Position numbers and translations under genes: made by a program
Notes under the pieces: model-generated
What the model was told of the DNA's origin: nothing
The model's input: only the letters and a program-made list of their open reading frames with translations
Database searches by the model: none
Source of the DNA: Streptomyces niveus
GTDB lineage: Bacteria; Actinomycetota; Actinomycetes; Streptomycetales; Streptomycetaceae
DNA length: 64,000 nt
Direction: 5' to 3'
Assembly (NCBI RefSeq): GCF_002009175.1
Contig: NZ_CP018047.1
Location: forward strand, 6,076,001 to 6,140,000
Part shown: one piece after another, positions 62,039-64,000 of the stretch
Layout of the letters: every line of letters starts with the position of its first letter
Numbering within the stretch: the stretch's first letter is position 1

Positions 62039-63144
62039 CGGACATCGACGACCTGCCCGTTCGTGACGAACTGCGCGGCAAGTCCCCCTACGGGGCGCCC
62101 CAGCTGGACGTCCCCGTCCACCTCAACACCAACGAGAACCCGTACCCGCTGCCCGAACCGCTCGTCGAGCGGATCACCGAGCGGGTCCGGGAGGCGGCGC
62201 GCGGGCTCAACCGCTACCCCGACCGGGACGCGGTCGAACTGCGTACCGAACTGGCCGCGTATCTGCGCCGCACCGCCGGGGACCTCCCGCTCACCGCCGC
62301 CAACGTCTGGGCGGCCAACGGCTCCAACGAGGTCATCCAGCAACTGCTCCAGACCTTCGGCGGCCCCGGCCGTACCGCGATCGGCTTCGAGCCCTCGTAC
62401 TCGATGCACCACCTCATCGCGCGCGGCACCAGCACCGCCTGGGTCTCCGGGCCCCGCAACGAGGACTTCACCATCGACGTGGCCGCCGCCGAGCGCGCCG
62501 TCGCCGAGCACCGGCCCGACGTCGTCTTCGTCACCACCCCCAACAACCCCACCGGCAGCGCGGTCGACGCCGCGACCGTCCTGCGGCTGTACGACGCGGC
62601 GCAGGCCGCCCGTCCCTCGCTGGTCGTCGTGGACGAGGCGTACGTCGAGTTCAGCCACCACCCCTCGCTGCTGCCGCTGCTCGCGGGCCGGCCGAACCTC
62701 GTCGTGTCCCGCACGATGTCCAAGGCCTTCGGCGCCGCCGGACTGCGGCTCGGCTATCTCGCCGCCGACCCCGCCGTGGTCGACGCCGTACAGCTGGTGC
62801 GCCTGCCGTACCACCTCTCCGCCATCACCCAGGCCACCGCGCTCGCCGCTTTGGAGCACACCGATACGCTGCTCGGATATGTCGAACAGCTCAAGAAGGA
62901 GCGGGACCGGCTGGTCACCGAGCTGCGGGCGATGGGCTTCGACGTCACCGACTCGGACGCCAACTTCGTGCAGTTCGGCCGCTTCGAGGACGCGCACCGG
63001 GCCTGGCGGACCATCCTCGACCAGGGCGTGCTGGTGCGCGACAACGGCGTCCCGGGCCGGCTGCGGGTCACCGCGGGCACCCCGTCCGAGAACGACGCGT
63101 TCCTCGACGCGGTACGTAAATTGACGAAGGAGCAGAGCGCATGA
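62035..63144 (+). CDS. hisC: Histidinol-phosphate aminotransferase HisC
   Basis: 369 residues, ATG overlapping the hisD stop. It is a PLP enzyme moving an amino group from Glu to imidazole-acetol phosphate. The PLP lysine is Lys230 in [28 protein letters not shown] near the N-terminus, [11 protein letters not shown] and [10 protein letters not shown] are standard. The operon position between hisD and hisB confirms the assignment over other aminotransferases. Confidence 0.96.
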   Translation: MTDIDDLPVRDELRGKSPYGAPQLDVPVHLNTNENPYPLPEPLVERITERVREAARGLNRYPDRDAVELRTELAAYLRRTAGDLPLTAANVWAANGSNEVIQQLLQTFGGPGRTAIGFEPSYSMHHLIARGTSTAWVSGPRNEDFTIDVAAAERAVAEHRPDVVFVTTPNNPTGSAVDAATVLRLYDAAQAARPSLVVVDEAYVEFSHHPSLLPLLAGRPNLVVSRTMSKAFGAAGLRLGYLAADPAVVDAVQLVRLPYHLSAITQATALAALEHTDTLLGYVEQLKKERDRLVTELRAMGFDVTDSDANFVQFGRFEDAHRAWRTILDQGVLVRDNGVPGRLRVTAGTPSENDAFLDAVRKLTKEQSA

Positions 63145-63734
63145 GCCGTATCGGCCGCGTGGAACGAACGACCAAGGAGACCTCGGTCGTTGTCGAGCTC
63201 GACCTCGACGGCACGGGCAAGGTGGAGGTGTCGACGGGCGTCGGCTTCTACGACCACATGCTCGACCAGCTCGGCAGGCACGGCCTCTTCGACCTCACGG
63301 TCAAGACCGAGGGCGATCTGCACATCGACTCGCACCACACCATCGAGGACACCGCCCTCGCCCTCGGCGCGGCCTTCAAGCAGGCGCTCGGCGACAAGGT
63401 CGGCATCTACCGCTTCGGCAACTGCACCGTCCCGCTGGACGAATCGCTCGCCCAGGTCACCGTGGACCTCTCCGGCCGCCCCTACCTGGTGCACACCGAG
63501 CCGGAGTCCATGGCGCCGATGATCGGCAGCTACGACACGACGATGACCCGGCACATCCTGGAGTCGTTCGTCGCCCAGGCACAGATCGCGCTGCACGTGC
63601 ACGTCCCGTACGGGCGCAACGCGCACCACATCGTGGAGTGCCAGTTCAAGGCCCTCGCCCGCGCCCTGCGGTACGCGAGTGAGCGCGACCCGCGCGCCGT
63701 CGGCATCCTCCCGTCCACGAAGGGCGCCCTGTAA
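63141..63734 (+). CDS. hisB: Imidazoleglycerol-phosphate dehydratase HisB
   Basis: 197 residues, ATG overlapping the hisC stop (ATGA). Dehydrates IGP to imidazole-acetol phosphate. Metal-binding motifs [27 protein letters not shown] and [19 protein letters not shown] are intact. It is the single-function form, without the phosphatase domain fused in enteric bacteria. Confidence 0.97.
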   Translation: MSRIGRVERTTKETSVVVELDLDGTGKVEVSTGVGFYDHMLDQLGRHGLFDLTVKTEGDLHIDSHHTIEDTALALGAAFKQALGDKVGIYRFGNCTVPLDESLAQVTVDLSGRPYLVHTEPESMAPMIGSYDTTMTRHILESFVAQAQIALHVHVPYGRNAHHIVECQFKALARALRYASERDPRAVGILPSTKGAL

Positions 63735-63738
63735 GCCC

Positions 63739-63906
63739 ATGACCGGCCTCAACACCATCCTCATCGTCCTCGGCCTGTTCCTGGCCGGCGGCGTGTACTC
63801 CTTCGCCAAACAGAAGCAGCCGACGGGCGTCATCGTCCTGCTCGCCATCTGCTCCGCGCTCTGCCTGCTCGCCGGCATCCTCCGTATCCAGGGGCTCTGG
63901 GAATGA
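63739..63906 (+). CDS. Small two-segment membrane protein in the his operon
   Basis: 55 residues, ATG four bases after hisB, and its stop overlaps the hisH start (ATGA). It has two hydrophobic segments (about 4-21 and 29-47) joined by FAKQKQPTG. The high third-position G/C and tight packing argue for a real gene. Histidine synthesis needs no membrane protein, so its role is unknown. Confidence 0.8.
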   Translation: MTGLNTILIVLGLFLAGGVYSFAKQKQPTGVIVLLAICSALCLLAGILRIQGLWE

Positions 63907-64000
63907 CCAAGAACGTCGTCGTCCTCGACTACGGCTTCGGCAACGTCCGTTCCGCCGAGCGCGCGGTCGCCCGCGCGGGGGCGGAGGTCGAGATCACCCG
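63903..64000 (+). CDS. hisH: Imidazole glycerol phosphate synthase subunit HisH (partial)
   Basis: The first 32 residues ([20 protein letters not shown]...) are the start of the class I glutamine amidotransferase His[17 protein letters not shown] matches the family N-terminus. The gene runs off the window. It overlaps the small membrane-protein stop and follows hisB, as in Streptomyces his operons. Confidence 0.9.
   Translation, partial: MTKNVVVLDYGFGNVRSAERAVARAGAEVEIT

Overview
The window is high-GC actinobacterial DNA, almost certainly Streptomyces or a very close relative. The evidence is third codon positions that are nearly all G or C, frequent GTG starts, ATGA/GTGA stop-start overlaps, leaderless-type promoters, and a gene order matching the Streptomyces division and cell wall (dcw) region running on to dnaE and the his operon. 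All functional calls come from reading the sequence; no search was run.

Layout. (1) 1-3529, minus strand: a self-contained operon of a degenerate ABC ATPase, a YhgE/Pip-type membrane protein and a TetR regulator (cut by the window edge), with a palindromic operator in front. (2) 3698-5803, plus: a HEPN-type protein, a SAM methyltransferase and a DUF3040 membrane protein, closed by two perfect hairpins. (3) 6056-10871, minus: TgpA-like transglutaminase, DUF58 protein and MoxR ATPase in one coupled operon, then a beta-carbonic anhydrase. (4) 12052-30454, plus: the dcw cluster rsmH-ftsL-ftsI-murE-murF-mraY-murD-ftsW-murG-ftsQ-ftsZ-pgeF-yggS-sepF-yggT-divIVA. It makes the peptidoglycan precursor (MurE/F/D, MraY, MurG), polymerises it at the septum (FtsW, FtsI), builds the Z ring (FtsZ, SepF) and marks the growing tip (DivIVA). 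No mraZ, murC, ddl or ftsA gene is present here. A strong terminator follows divIVA. (5) 30541-31085: a gene-free block bounded by a 48-bp inverted repeat. (6) 31086-34500, minus: ileS with a T-box leader. (7) 34843-37846, plus: a DksA-like protein with a histone-like tail, lspA, an RluD-type pseudouridine synthase and a GNAT protein. (8) 38056-51284: a secreted GH5 cellulase, a Na+/H+ antiporter, an MscS channel, a dienelactone-hydrolase-like protein, a Ser/Thr kinase, a DsbA-like protein, a membrane protein, a DUF2252 protein and dnaE. (9) 51364-60403: a 58-residue protein missing from the supplied ORF list, a NYN-domain protein, an ABC-2 exporter whose two genes are separated by a 670-bp repeat-bearing stretch, a membrane protein, a YbaK deacylase, a Lon N-terminal-like protein, a repeat-like cytosolic protein and a beta-helix-like membrane protein. 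(10) 60677-64000, plus: the his operon hisD-hisC-hisB-small membrane protein-hisH (cut by the window edge).

The items most worth a second look are: the IleRS with a GAHH signature in place of HIGH; two open frames that begin in the stop codon of one gene and end in the start codon of the next (17445-17702 and 54105-54782); the ABC ATPase with every catalytic motif altered; and the 30560-31052 inverted-repeat block.
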